Shown: positions 1-7,047, numbered from the stretch's first letter. The stretch is DNA of 52,531 nt from Muricoccus harenae (GCF_009848505.1 NZ_WWDL01000036.1:1-52531), one strand, 5' to 3'. Translations and numbers: made by a program. The notes: generated by a model not told the origin, from the sequence alone.

Positions 1-40
1 ACGTCCCATATTCGATCAGCACCGTCCGATGCCGCCTCAT
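1..40 (-). CDS. Possible 5' fragment of a gene running off the left edge
   Basis: An ATG on the minus strand at 38-40 opens a frame of 13 codons that leaves the window without a stop (MRRHRTVLIEYGT). A weak purine-rich GAGG lies about 6 bases upstream of it. The peptide is too short to assign to a family, and chance is a real alternative. Confidence 0.2.
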   Translation of the reverse strand, partial: MRRHRTVLIEYGT

Positions 41-143
41 CGTCAGCCTCGTCCAATCCCTCCCACGCTGCCCCTGTTGCCTGCAGCAATCCAGAGGCCC
101 CGCTTGGAAATGACACAGTAAGACTAGCGGCGTGCCCGTAATC

Positions 144-170
144 CCTGCATCCCGCCTCTTGGGATGCAGG
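144..170. repeat. Perfect 10-bp inverted repeat, 7-base loop
   Basis: The arms CCTGCATCCC (144-153) and GGGATGCAGG (161-170) pair perfectly around GCCTCTT. No T-run follows on either strand, so it is not a clear intrinsic terminator. It lies in the gene-free stretch 41-476, where I see no other supported feature. Confidence 0.5.
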
Positions 171-476
171 CGAGCCGGGAAACGATCAGGGCAGCCCACT
201 CGCGCATGGCCACACGCTATGCGTATCGAGGGCGTTCTCCAAGCGTGAAGTGCCGGGACGTTCGGCACGCAGCCTTGCCTTGTGGCCCACCTTAACGCGG
301 TGCACCGGCACGGCCGGCGACACGGTTCTGGGCGGTTCTTGCATCCGGTAGGAACCTTGAAGCTGACGCGGGGCGCACCCAGAAGGAATGCGCCGGGTGC
401 CTGTACAGGGCCCGGTGGCCGACGCCGGCCTGCGGCGCCGGCCAGATCCATGTTGCTTCGAGAGGAGGATGTGGAG

Positions 477-632
477 ATGAGAACCGAGATGGGCGTCAGT
501 TCGCTGTTCCGGTCGGGCGTGCGGTTTGGCCGGCTGCCTGAGGCGCTGCAGCACTCCGTGGTGAATGGGGTGGAGATGGCGCCGCCGCGGCGGACCGAGG
601 GCAGGTCGGCCAGGCTTCAGCCTGCCGCCTGA
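477..632 (+). pseudogene. Small ORF resembling a truncated IbpA-type Hsp20 N-terminus
   Basis: This is a 51-codon frame with a strong ribosome-binding site (AGAGGAGGA at 460-468) ahead of the ATG at 477. The protein begins MRTEMGVSSLFRSGVRFGRL. Class-A bacterial small heat-shock proteins (IbpA/HspA family) begin with MRT, then a segment like PLYRSTVGFDRL, then PPYN-ERTGE-R. Here the MRT, the LFRS-V-F-RL spacing and a later PPRRTEGRSARLQ are recognisable. The frame stops where the alpha-crystallin domain should begin, and I find no continuation in the other frames. I read it as a decayed hsp20 copy that kept its translation start, with an intact Hsp20 encoded at 2562-3062. A functional micro-protein of unrelated origin cannot be excluded. 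Confidence 0.4.
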
Positions 633-692
633 CCCGATGAGCCCTGAGGCAGCGCTGATGGCGCTGCTGTTGCCAAGCAGGAGGTGACATTC

Positions 693-1532
693 ATGAACGG
701 TGTGCTTACCGGCACGGCCTCCGCGCCGTCGCGCGCGGCTGCGGCCACCGTGCCCGTTTCCCATGAGAACCTGGCCCAGGCGTTGCGCCTGGCCACATCC
801 GCCCTGCCGCCCGGTGTCCCCGCGCGGCTCACCCGGCGTTGCGGTGCGACCGGCACGCGTGGCGGCAGGCGGGGCGAGGAATGGGTCCTGACCTTCCCGG
901 CCCGGTGGCGTGGCCGGATCGATCCCCTCACCGGCTGGTGGGGCGGCGGCGACCCGCTGACGCCGTTGACGCTTCGCTTCCCGACCCGGCGCGCGGCCGA
1001 GGAATATGCGCGGCGCGAGGGCCTCAGCCTTGAAGTCTGCGGGACGCCGCGAGTGTCCGATGCCTGCCACAGGGCCGCTGCCTTTGCCTCGGCCCAGGAT
1101 ATGGCCATTCCGGCCGATCCATCGCTGCCCTGGAGTTGGGACGGCCGGGTTGCCGCCCCAGCCATGGAGACGGCTGAAGGCGAGTCCAGCGGTGGCCCTG
1201 GGGAGGTGAACATGGAACTTGCGTTGCTGAACCCGGCCGCGGTCTTCGCGGATCCGGGCGAGGTGGTGGCCCATTCCCAGCTGACGCTGGCGCAGAAGAA
1301 CGAGATCCTGGCGCGCTGGGAGTATGACGCGCGGCTGATCGAAGCCGCCCAGGCGGAGGGCATGCCCGAGACGGGCGAGCCTTCACGGCTGGCGGAGGTC
1401 CTGGCGGCGCGGCACGCGCTGCGCGGTGAAGGCGCGGCAAGGCCCATGCGGGGAACAATCCCGCCCAGGGCCACCCCGTACAGGGCCGGCGCGCCCGCCG
1501 GGCCCGGTTCGGACCTGCCGCTCGCGGCCTGA
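693..1532 (+). CDS. NDUFS4-domain protein with fused C-terminal small domain
   Basis: 279 residues from the ATG at 693, which follows AGGAGGTGA at 679-687. An upstream in-frame GTG at 684 lies inside that ribosome-binding site and is not preferred. Residues about 45-115 look like the NDUFS4/ETC complex I accessory domain: WVLTFPAR, then DPLTGWWGG-DPL, then an F-T-AAEEYARREG helix. A charged linker (115-173) leads to a second domain (174-240: LLNPAAVFADP-EVV, then EILARWEYDAR-IEAAQAEGMPE), which I recall as a stand-alone ~100-residue conserved protein in related bacteria. A second Shine-Dalgarno (GGGGAGGTGA) precedes Met174. In true complex I the NDUFS4 domain is an accessory subunit. Here no nuo genes are nearby, so a role in stress or redox adaptation is only inferred from the Hsp20 and SPW neighbours. 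Confidence 0.75.
   Translation: MNGVLTGTASAPSRAAAATVPVSHENLAQALRLATSALPPGVPARLTRRCGATGTRGGRRGEEWVLTFPARWRGRIDPLTGWWGGGDPLTPLTLRFPTRRAAEEYARREGLSLEVCGTPRVSDACHRAAAFASAQDMAIPADPSLPWSWDGRVAAPAMETAEGESSGGPGEVNMELALLNPAAVFADPGEVVAHSQLTLAQKNEILARWEYDARLIEAAQAEGMPETGEPSRLAEVLAARHALRGEGAARPMRGTIPPRATPYRAGAPAGPGSDLPLAA
1199..1214 (+). promoter_or_regulatory. Internal ribosome-binding site and start inside the NDUFS4-domain gene
   Basis: CTGGGGAGGTGAAC followed by ATG at 1212 is a near-ideal Shine-Dalgarno and start placed in frame at codon 174. It would yield a 106-residue protein (1212-1532) consisting of just the C-terminal domain. This suggests either a recent fusion of two adjacent genes or deliberate production of both forms. 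Confidence 0.45.
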
Positions 1533-1559
1533 TCGGGCGCTGACCGGGAGGATGCCGCG

Positions 1560-1928
1560 ATGCATTTCTACGACCCAAAGGGTTCGTGGGGGCTCGACCA
1601 GGGCAGCAGGGGCCACGGGACGCCGCAGGGCGATCCGGAGATGGATTGGCTGCTGCAGTTCGGATTGGTCGCGAGCCTCTGCCTGTTCCTGGCCTCCTTC
1701 GCGCCGTCGGCGCTTTTTCCCTTGGTCGCCGCGAGGTTCCTGGAGCTGGCTGCCCTCGGCAGCTCCCTCGAGGCCACGCTGCGCGGCGACCGGGTCTTCG
1801 ATGATCGGCTGACCGCCTGGGATCAGGCCGCAGCCCTCATGGCGGCCGGGCTGCTGCTCCGGCTGCTCTTTGGATTGCCGCCGGAACTGGCGGCCGAGGG
1901 GATGCCTGCCGGGGCGGCGGTGCCGTAG
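1560..1928 (+). CDS. Small putative membrane protein, unknown function
   Basis: 122 residues. The ATG at 1560 sits 9 bases after CCGGGAGG, 28 bases downstream of the NDUFS4-domain gene on the same strand, so the two may be co-transcribed. An N-terminal polar stretch of about 28 residues is followed by a hydrophobic region (WLLQFGLVASLCLFLASFAP, about 30-50) and a second hydrophobic segment near 90-105 (ALMAAGLLLRLLFGL). This suggests two membrane passes with a charged loop between. No family recognised. The first 30 codons are glycine-rich and could be read as part of a longer leader if an internal start (Met28) is used. Confidence 0.5.
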   Translation: MHFYDPKGSWGLDQGSRGHGTPQGDPEMDWLLQFGLVASLCLFLASFAPSALFPLVAARFLELAALGSSLEATLRGDRVFDDRLTAWDQAAALMAAGLLLRLLFGLPPELAAEGMPAGAAVP

Positions 1929-2061
1929 GGCAGAGCGCGTCATGCTTCCCGGAACGGGCGGGCGCGGACCTCCGATCGCTTCTCTCGCGGCCTGCGATGG
2001 GATGCGGCCGGCACCTGATGCCGGCATGGGCGACATGGGAAACCCGGCTGAAGGGGTGCGC

Positions 2062-2092
2062 AAAAAAGGCCGGGGTACATGGTCCCCGGCCC
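2062..2092 (-). terminator. Rho-independent terminator
   Basis: GGCCGGGG (2068-2075) and CCCCGGCC (2084-2091) form a perfect 8-bp stem with an 8-base loop. On the minus strand the stem is followed by six T (A6 at 2062-2067 on the plus strand). It sits 27 bases past the stop of the SPW pseudogene, so it terminates the minus-strand Hsp20/SPW transcript. Confidence 0.8.
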
Positions 2093-2118
2093 TCCTCAGG
2101 TCGTCAGGCTTCAGGAGG

Positions 2119-2478
2119 TCAGGCATGGACTTGTGGCGGTGACTGGTGCCCGGCCCAGAACCCGGCCATGGCGGCCAGTGCCACCAATGCGCCGAGCACG
2201 GCATGGCTCCAGGTCGCGCCGGCTATCATGGCGAAGCCCATGACCCAGGGCGCGACGATCGCCCACAGCCCCAACACCAGGTTCATCCAGGATGCCGGGA
2301 TGGTGTAGCCCCATAGCCCGGCAGCCGCGACCAGCGCGATCGCGCCGCCCGTGATCCAGGCCGTCTAGGCTGCCATCTGCTCACCGGCGAAGCCGGCCAT
2401 CCAGGGGGTGAGGAACAGGACCAGCCCGAGTGCGAGCTGGCTACCGGGAACCAGGGTCTTCGAAGCATCCTCTGTCAT
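2119..2478 (-). pseudogene. SPW-repeat membrane protein, interrupted by an in-frame amber codon
   Basis: The minus strand from ATG 2476-2478, preceded by AAAGGAG, reads 37 codons, then TAG at 2365-2367, then 81 more codons in the same frame to TGA at 2119-2121. The joined product would be 119 residues with four hydrophobic segments. It has the twofold pattern of the SPW family: LVLFLTPWMAGFAGE in the first half, WMNLVLGLWAIVAPWVMGFA in the second, with the AW-ITGG and TW-HAVLGA helices that follow each. A single base (TGG to TAG) explains the stop, since tryptophan fits the position. It lies downstream of Hsp20 on the same strand and before the terminator at 2062-2092. The alternatives are a sequencing error or a genuinely inactivated gene. 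No frameshift is needed. Confidence 0.75.
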
Positions 2479-2561
2479 TTCACGCACTCCTTTCAGGGGC
2501 TTCCGATTGGGTCCGGGCGGGCCGCTGCCCCTGCGGCCCGCCAGATCACCGGACAGGAGCC

Positions 2562-3062
2562 TCAGCCGGCACTCACCGGGATGCGCTTGGCCTTCTGCTC
2601 GGCGCGCTCGGACTTCGGGATCGTCACGTTCAGGACGCCGTTGCGGAACTCGGCGCGGATGTCGTCCTCCTTCACCTCCTGGCCGAGGGCGATGCGGCGT
2701 TCGAAGCGACCGTAGAAGCGCTCGGTGAAGCGACGCTCCTTGTCCTCCGTTTCGCTGCGCTTCTCTCCCCGGACCACGAGGCTGCCGTCGTCGAGCAGAA
2801 CCTCGATGTCCTTTTCGTCGGCGCCAGGCAGTTCGAAGCTGGCGTGGATTTCCTTGTCCGTTTCCGAAACCTCGACCTGCGGCCAGCCGGTACTGAATTC
2901 GAAGCGGCCCGCCGGCATGCCGAAGCCAGCGAAGGCCTCGTCGAACAGGCGGTTCATCTCCTGCTGGAGCGCGGCAACGGGGCTGGCCGCCTCACCGCGG
3001 AAGGTGGCGGGAGAGCGCGATCCACCGCGGCTCCAGGGAACGAGGTCACGCATGATGTTCAT
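2562..3062 (-). CDS. Small heat-shock protein, Hsp20/alpha-crystallin family
   Basis: 166 residues from ATG 3062, which is 8 bases after TGGAGGAG. A GTG two codons upstream is also in frame but too close to the Shine-Dalgarno. This family forms large oligomers that bind unfolding client proteins without ATP and pass them to DnaK/ClpB. The N-terminal arm (1-60) contains PWSRGG and the MNRLFDEAFAGF helix typical of class-B/Hsp17-like members. The alpha-crystallin domain spans about 62-160, with P-VEVSETD, ASFELPGADEKDIEV and L-VRGEK, and the hallmark A-x-x-x-NGVLNVTIPK at 137-150. A C-terminal IPVS (161-164) provides an I-x-V-type anchor. It lies upstream of the broken SPW gene on the same strand. 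Confidence 0.95.
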   Translation of the reverse strand: MNIMRDLVPWSRGGSRSPATFRGEAASPVAALQQEMNRLFDEAFAGFGMPAGRFEFSTGWPQVEVSETDKEIHASFELPGADEKDIEVLLDDGSLVVRGEKRSETEDKERRFTERFYGRFERRIALGQEVKEDDIRAEFRNGVLNVTIPKSERAEQKAKRIPVSAG

Positions 3063-3407
3063 GTGCACATCTCCTCCATGGATGTCGTGGTTCCGGGACG
3101 GCGGGCGGGTTGCCCGGCGGGCGTCCTCGCCTGCTCCGGCAGGAGGTGTGCCTAAGATGCGGAGGGGCGGTGGTGCACCGCCAAGGCCGATCCGCCGCAG
3201 ACATTGCTGCCGGCAGGATCTCGTCGCTCCCTGGCCACATCCTCAAGCGAGCAACATGGGCGAGGAACGCCGGGCACCACGGCCGGCACCCGGGTGCCGG
3301 GTCCCGAGAGGGCCCCCGGCATCTTTGAAGCTAGTTTTGCCGCGGCCGACTTCAAGGGGGGCGGATGGCTTCGCTTCGACGGCGGGACATCGCTTGCGCC
3401 CGGCCCT
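3063..3407. other. Gene-free stretch upstream of Hsp20 with an 18-bp perfect palindrome
   Basis: No credible gene. CCGGCACCCGGGTGCCGG (3283-3300) is a perfect palindrome, followed by GGGCCCCCGG. On the minus strand CTTGAAG near 3351 precedes an AT-richer CAAAACTAGC, loosely like a heat-shock sigma -35 with a poor -10. It is about 280 bases from the hsp20 start, so I do not call a promoter. Confidence 0.35.
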
Positions 3408-4346
3408 TCAACAGAAGGCGGGGTCCGGCGGTGCGTTCGCGTCCCGGTGGGGGCCGGGGACGATGTCCCTGAGCCCGCCTGCGATGTTCCGGGCTTCTTC
3501 CAATCGTTCGGCCAGGGGCAGGGAGCTTCGGCCAGCCAGCATGGCACGCAGCCGGCGGGCCGTGGTGCCGCGGTTGGCCCAGAGGAAGAGGCTGCTCAGC
3601 AGGCCCAGCCCGGGGCAGCGGTGGAAGGGGGCGCCGGCGTCGATGTCGTAGGGGTGGCAATAGGTCCAGGCGAGGGGACCTTCGAGGCGCCGAGCGAAGC
3701 GGCGGAAGTCCCAGGCCGGGAGGTAGCGGAGATACATGCCGCCGAGGATGGGCATGCCGATGGGCCCGAGCTGGGCGATGGGGGCGGGGAGTTCGAGCAG
3801 GCCGCCGGGCCAGAGGAAGGGATGGCGGGGCGCGGCGGGGTGGCCGTGCAGGACGGCGCGGGCGGGGATGACGGAGGAGGAATAGGCGTGGCCGGTTTCG
3901 AGCAGCGTGTCGGCGGCCCATTCCGTAGCGGGGGTGAGGGAGAAGTAGGGGGCGCGGAAGCCCTGGACGGCCTGGCCGGAGAGGTCCTGCAGCGTGGCGC
4001 GGGCGCGGTGGGCTTCCTCGCGCAGCGTTGCGGGAGACAGGGCGGCGAGGGGGCGGTGGGTCTGGTTGTGGGAGGCGATCTCATGGCCGCGCGCGGCGAT
4101 GTCGCAGACGAGCCAGGGGGCGGAATCCGCCACCTCGCCAAGGATGAAGAAGGTGCCGCGGGCGCCGGCTTCATCGAGCAGGTCCAGCAGGGCGGTGGTG
4201 GCGGCCAGGTGGCGGGTGCCGGTGGGGTCGCCGGGGCTGCGCTCGATATCCGCGGTGAAGGTGAGGCGGGCGGGGAGGGCCGCGCCGAAGTCGTCCGCCC
4301 CGGCATCTGTGCGGGCATCCGCGGGGGCGCGCCGGTTGCTGCCCAT
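3408..4346 (-). CDS. Polysaccharide deacetylase (NodB fold, DUF3473-like)
   Basis: 312 residues from ATG 4346, chosen because AAAGGAG lies 6 bases upstream. An in-frame ATG 17 codons earlier has no such site. NodB-type deacetylases remove N- or O-acetyl groups from glycans using a metal held by Asp and two His. Visible motifs are LTFTADIERS (metal Asp), GTFFILGEVAD, RGHEIASHNQTHRPL (the H-x3-H metal pair) and GFRAPYFSLTPATEWAAD (R-A-P motif). A C-terminal section with GGMYLRYLPAWDFRR and YCHPYDID matches the DUF3473 half seen in exopolysaccharide-associated deacetylases. No signal peptide is evident. It is divergent from the APE-like cluster, 142 bases away, so it may modify a surface glycan made or decorated together with the cluster's product, but that link is inference. 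Confidence 0.88.
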   Translation of the reverse strand: MGSNRRAPADARTDAGADDFGAALPARLTFTADIERSPGDPTGTRHLAATTALLDLLDEAGARGTFFILGEVADSAPWLVCDIAARGHEIASHNQTHRPLAALSPATLREEAHRARATLQDLSGQAVQGFRAPYFSLTPATEWAADTLLETGHAYSSSVIPARAVLHGHPAAPRHPFLWPGGLLELPAPIAQLGPIGMPILGGMYLRYLPAWDFRRFARRLEGPLAWTYCHPYDIDAGAPFHRCPGLGLLSSLFLWANRGTTARRLRAMLAGRSSLPLAERLEEARNIAGGLRDIVPGPHRDANAPPDPAFC

Positions 4347-4400
4347 GGGCGGCTCCTTTAGCGTGCCGGAGCGGGGATGGCGCATGGTCACCGACATTTT

Positions 4401-4430
4401 TTGCAGCGCTTCACCATCCCGTGTGCTTTA
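4401..4430 (+). promoter_or_regulatory. Candidate promoter for the APE-like cluster
   Basis: In the 142-base divergent region, TTGCAG (4401-4406) lies 18 bases from GCTTTA (4425-4430), which is a loose sigma-70-type arrangement. It is about 60 bases before the ACP start. Only position and partial consensus support it. Confidence 0.25.
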
Positions 4431-4488
4431 TCCCGAAGACGAGGCCAGGACCAGGGTGGAGACGAGTGGCGTGACGGCAACGACCGCG

Positions 4489-4746
4489 ATGACGGCGCTG
4501 GAAGTGGAGGTGGCGACGCTGATCGTCGGTGCCCTGCAGCTTGAGGTACAGCCGCAGGAGATCGATCCTGAAGCGCCGCTCTTTGGCGAAGGACTTGGAT
4601 TGGACAGCATCGATGCGCTGGAGATGGCGCTGGCGATTTCGCGCAACTATGGCTTCCAGCTGCGCTCGGATGATGAGCGGAACGGGCGGATCTTTGCCTC
4701 GCTGCGTGCCCTGACGGCGCATATCGAGAAGAACCGGGTCGGCTGA
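4489..4746 (+). CDS. Acyl carrier protein of the APE-like cluster
   Basis: 85 residues. Carries the growing acyl chain on a 4'-phosphopantetheine attached to the serine in GLGLDSIDALEMALAI (about residues 36-51), the classical D-S-I/L ACP motif. The front part IVGALQLEV-P-EIDPEAPLFGEG and the C-terminal SDDERNGRIFASLRAL are typical of the ACPs of aryl polyene clusters. I chose ATG 4489. A GTG at 4471 behind GGAGACGAG would add six residues and is a fair alternative. It is the first gene of the plus-strand run and ends 2 bases before the next start. Only one ACP is present, whereas the characterised E. coli ape cluster has two. Confidence 0.9.
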   Translation: MTALEVEVATLIVGALQLEVQPQEIDPEAPLFGEGLGLDSIDALEMALAISRNYGFQLRSDDERNGRIFASLRALTAHIEKNRVG

Positions 4747-4748
4747 AC

Positions 4749-5255
4749 ATGCCCGTTCCGGGCAGGAACAGGTTCGAAGCGGGCGGCAGGTGGCTGTGGC
4801 GCCTTTCGGCGCTGCCGCTGCTGGCGCTTTGGTTCGTTCCGGTGGAGGCCTGGCCGGCGGGGGTCGGGGGTGCGGTGGAGCTGTTCTGGGCGCTGCTGCC
4901 GGGGCTGACCTGCACAGGGCTGGCCTTTGGCTTCGCCCGGTCGCTGCGGCGGGGGCAGGAGCCGCTGATCGCGCGCTACATCCGCTTTGACGAGCGGCGG
5001 GATCCGGCAGAATGCGCCGGCTATGCGCGCGGGCTGACCTGGTTCTGGGCGGTGGTGCTGGCGGTGGTGGCCGTGGTGGAGTTGGGGGCAGTGGCGCGGG
5101 GGGTGGATCTCGGCATGGTGCCGGATGCGCTGCTGCTGGGGCTGTTCCTGGGAGAGCATGTGGTGCGGAGCCTGTATTTCCCCGCGGGCGGGATTGCCTG
5201 GCCCCTGCAGACGCTCCGGGCAATCGTGCGGGCGGAGCGGGCGCGGCATGGCTGA
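4749..5255 (+). CDS. COG4648-like inner-membrane protein of APE-type clusters
   Basis: 168 residues with about four hydrophobic segments: 16-31 (LWRLSALPLLALWFVP), 42-62, 97-114 and 126-145. The conserved part is F-RSLRRGQEPLIARYIR-DER, followed by Y-RGLTWFWAVV, resembling the PLITR/YTR-VTW pattern of the membrane proteins that accompany AMP-ligases in aryl polyene clusters. Its biochemical role is unknown; a membrane scaffold for the soluble enzymes or a lipid-handling role is possible. It starts 2 bases after the ACP stop and overlaps the following ligase gene by 8 bases, so the three are almost certainly co-translated. Confidence 0.7.
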   Translation: MPVPGRNRFEAGGRWLWRLSALPLLALWFVPVEAWPAGVGGAVELFWALLPGLTCTGLAFGFARSLRRGQEPLIARYIRFDERRDPAECAGYARGLTWFWAVVLAVVAVVELGAVARGVDLGMVPDALLLGLFLGEHVVRSLYFPAGGIAWPLQTLRAIVRAERARHG

Positions 5256-6585
5256 CATCCCTTTCCTGGACCGGGCGCCCGGCGATGTGCTGGCGCGGCG
5301 CGGGACCGTGCCGGTCACGGCGGGGCGGTATCTGGCGGATGTGGCGGCGCTGGCGGCGCAGCTGCCGGAGGCGCCCTACGCCCTGAACCTTTGCGCGGAC
5401 CGGTACCTGGCGCTGGTGGGTTTCGGGGCGGCGCTGGCACGGGGGCAGGTGACGCTGCTTTCGGCGGATCGCTCGGCGCATCGGCAGCGGGAGCTGGCGG
5501 GGCGGTATGCCGGGACCTATGCGATCGCGGATGGGGTGGAGACGGTGATTCCCGCCATTGCGGCCGGGGCCTGGGGCGAGGGCCCCATGACGAATGCCGG
5601 GGCGAATTTCGGCATCCCGGCGGAGCGGGTGGCGGCGATCGGCTTCACCTCGGGCAGCACCGGGGAGCCGGCGGCGCATGCCAAGCCCTGGGCGGCGCTG
5701 GTGGCGGCCGCGCGGGCGGCGGCGGCGCGCTTCGGGCTGGATGATCCTGCGGCGCAGGCGACGGTGATTGGCACCGTGCCGGCGCAGCACATGTATGGCT
5801 TCGAGACGACCATGGTGCTGCCGCTGCGCGCGCCGATGGCCATCCATTCCGGGCCGCATTTCTATCCGGTGGAGGTGGTCGAGGCGCTGGCCGCCGCGCC
5901 GGGGCGGCGGGTGCTGGTGACGACGCCGCTGCAGATGCGGGCGCTGGTGGCGGGTGGGATTTCGGGGGTGGATACGGTGATCTCGGCCACCGCGCCGCTG
6001 GCCGTTTCCCTCGCGGCCGAGGCGGAGGCGGCCTGGGGGGCGCCGGTGCTGGAGATCTATGGCGCCACCGAGATGGGGTCCATCGCCAGCCGGCGGACGG
6101 TCGAGGGGGAGGGCTGGACCCTCTATGACGGGGTAGCGCTGCGGGCGGAGGGGGCGGATGCGGCCGCCGCCCTGGTGCCGGGGCTGCCCGAGCCGGTGCC
6201 GCTGGCGGATCTGGTCGAGATAGGGCCCGACGGGCGTTTCCGGCTGATCGGGCGGCGTGGGGACATGGTGAAGCGGGGCGGCAAGCGGGCCTCGCTGGCC
6301 GGGCTGAACCGGGTATTGGCGGAGATCGAGGGGGTGGAGGACGGGGTGTTCTTCGCGCCCGAGGACCTGGAGGCGAACCCCGCCGCGCGGCTGGCGGCCT
6401 ATGTGGTGGCGCCGGGGCGGACGAGCGGAGAGATCGTGGCGGCGCTGCGCGAGCGGGTGGAGGCGGTGTTCCTGCCGCGCCCCGTGGTTCTGGTGGAGCG
6501 GCTGCCGCGCAACGAACTGGGCAAGATCACGCGGCGGAGCCTGGAGGCGCTGCGTGACGGGGTGCCGGGCGAGGGGGCGGGTTGA
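5248..6585 (+). CDS. AMP-dependent acyl/aryl-ACP ligase (ANL superfamily)
   Basis: 445 residues from ATG 5248. ANL enzymes adenylate a carboxylic acid with ATP and transfer it to CoA or an ACP thiol. Visible motifs are A3 FTSGSTGEP (132-141), A5 YGATEMGS (271-278), A8 GRRGDMVKRGGK (335-346) and the C-terminal NELGKITR with the catalytic Lys426. It is shorter than acyl-CoA synthetases (about 550) but the normal size for the APE-cluster ligases that load an aryl starter such as 4-hydroxybenzoate. The window holds no ammonia-lyase or methyltransferase to make an aryl starter, so the substrate cannot be read from context. Its start lies 8 bases inside the preceding gene, and its stop overlaps the next TTG start. 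Confidence 0.88.
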   Translation: MADIPFLDRAPGDVLARRGTVPVTAGRYLADVAALAAQLPEAPYALNLCADRYLALVGFGAALARGQVTLLSADRSAHRQRELAGRYAGTYAIADGVETVIPAIAAGAWGEGPMTNAGANFGIPAERVAAIGFTSGSTGEPAAHAKPWAALVAAARAAAARFGLDDPAAQATVIGTVPAQHMYGFETTMVLPLRAPMAIHSGPHFYPVEVVEALAAAPGRRVLVTTPLQMRALVAGGISGVDTVISATAPLAVSLAAEAEAAWGAPVLEIYGATEMGSIASRRTVEGEGWTLYDGVALRAEGADAAAALVPGLPEPVPLADLVEIGPDGRFRLIGRRGDMVKRGGKRASLAGLNRVLAEIEGVEDGVFFAPEDLEANPAARLAAYVVAPGRTSGEIVAALRERVEAVFLPRPVVLVERLPRNELGKITRRSLEALRDGVPGEGAG

Positions 6586-6884
6586 GCGGGGAGGGGCCCT
6601 GGGCGGCGCGCTTCGCGGTTCCGGCGGATCATCCCTGCCTGCCCGGGCATTTTCCTGGCCGTCCCGTGGTACCGGGTGTGGTGTTGCTGGATGCCGTGAT
6701 GGAGGCGGCGCGGGCTGCCGGGCTGGGGGTGGCGATGCGGCTGCCTTCGGCGAAGTTCCTCCGGCCGGTGGGGCCGGAGGAGGAGGTATCGGTCGCGCTG
6801 CGGCGCACGGCGGGGGGGCGGCTGGCCTTTGCCGGGCATGTGGGTGGGGTGCTGGCGTTTCAGGGCGAGATCGAGGCCGCATGA
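6582..6884 (+). CDS. Hotdog-fold 3-hydroxyacyl-ACP dehydratase (ApeI-like)
   Basis: 100 residues, starting at a TTG that overlaps the ligase stop (TTGA), with GAGGGGG upstream. FabZ/FabA-type hotdog enzymes remove water from 3-hydroxyacyl-ACP. HPCLPGHFPGRPVVPGVVLLD (residues 17 onward) is the signature, with the catalytic His23 in GHFPGRP and the V-P-G-V-V-LLD central helix. The following AKFLRPVGPEEEV and the C-terminal FQGEI strand complete a single hotdog. The protein is short compared with FabZ (about 150) but usual for the ApeI family. It would act after the ketoreductase in each elongation round, together with the second dehydratase at 13060. Confidence 0.85.
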   Translation: MSGEGPWAARFAVPADHPCLPGHFPGRPVVPGVVLLDAVMEAARAAGLGVAMRLPSAKFLRPVGPEEEVSVALRRTAGGRLAFAGHVGGVLAFQGEIEAA

Positions 6885-6903
6885 TTGCGGTGGGGCAGGA
6901 AGG

Positions 6904-6943
6904 TTGGGGGAAGGAATTCCCCCAAGCCCCCATCTTTTTTTTG
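6904..6943 (+). terminator. Hairpin with downstream T-run inside the APE-like gene run
   Basis: TTGGGGGAA (6904-6912) and TTCCCCCAA (6917-6925) form a perfect 9-bp stem with a GGAA loop. After GCCCCCATC there is an eight-base T-run. The 12-base gap between stem and T-run is long for an intrinsic terminator, so it may only attenuate transcription between the dehydratase (stop 6884) and the acyltransferase (start 7048). Confidence 0.45.
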
Positions 6944-7047
6944 TCTGTTGAAGCGAAGCGTCGCCATGGGCGCGCCTTAAAACTCGAAGAAGAAGCAGGG
7001 ATTCCGGGGGAATGCGCTTCCCCGGCCTTGCTTGAACGGAACACCGC

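Noticed and set aside
3408-4346. Exosortase/PEP-CTERM linkage of the deacetylase
   Set aside because: No exosortase, PEP-CTERM motif or polysaccharide export genes occur in the window.
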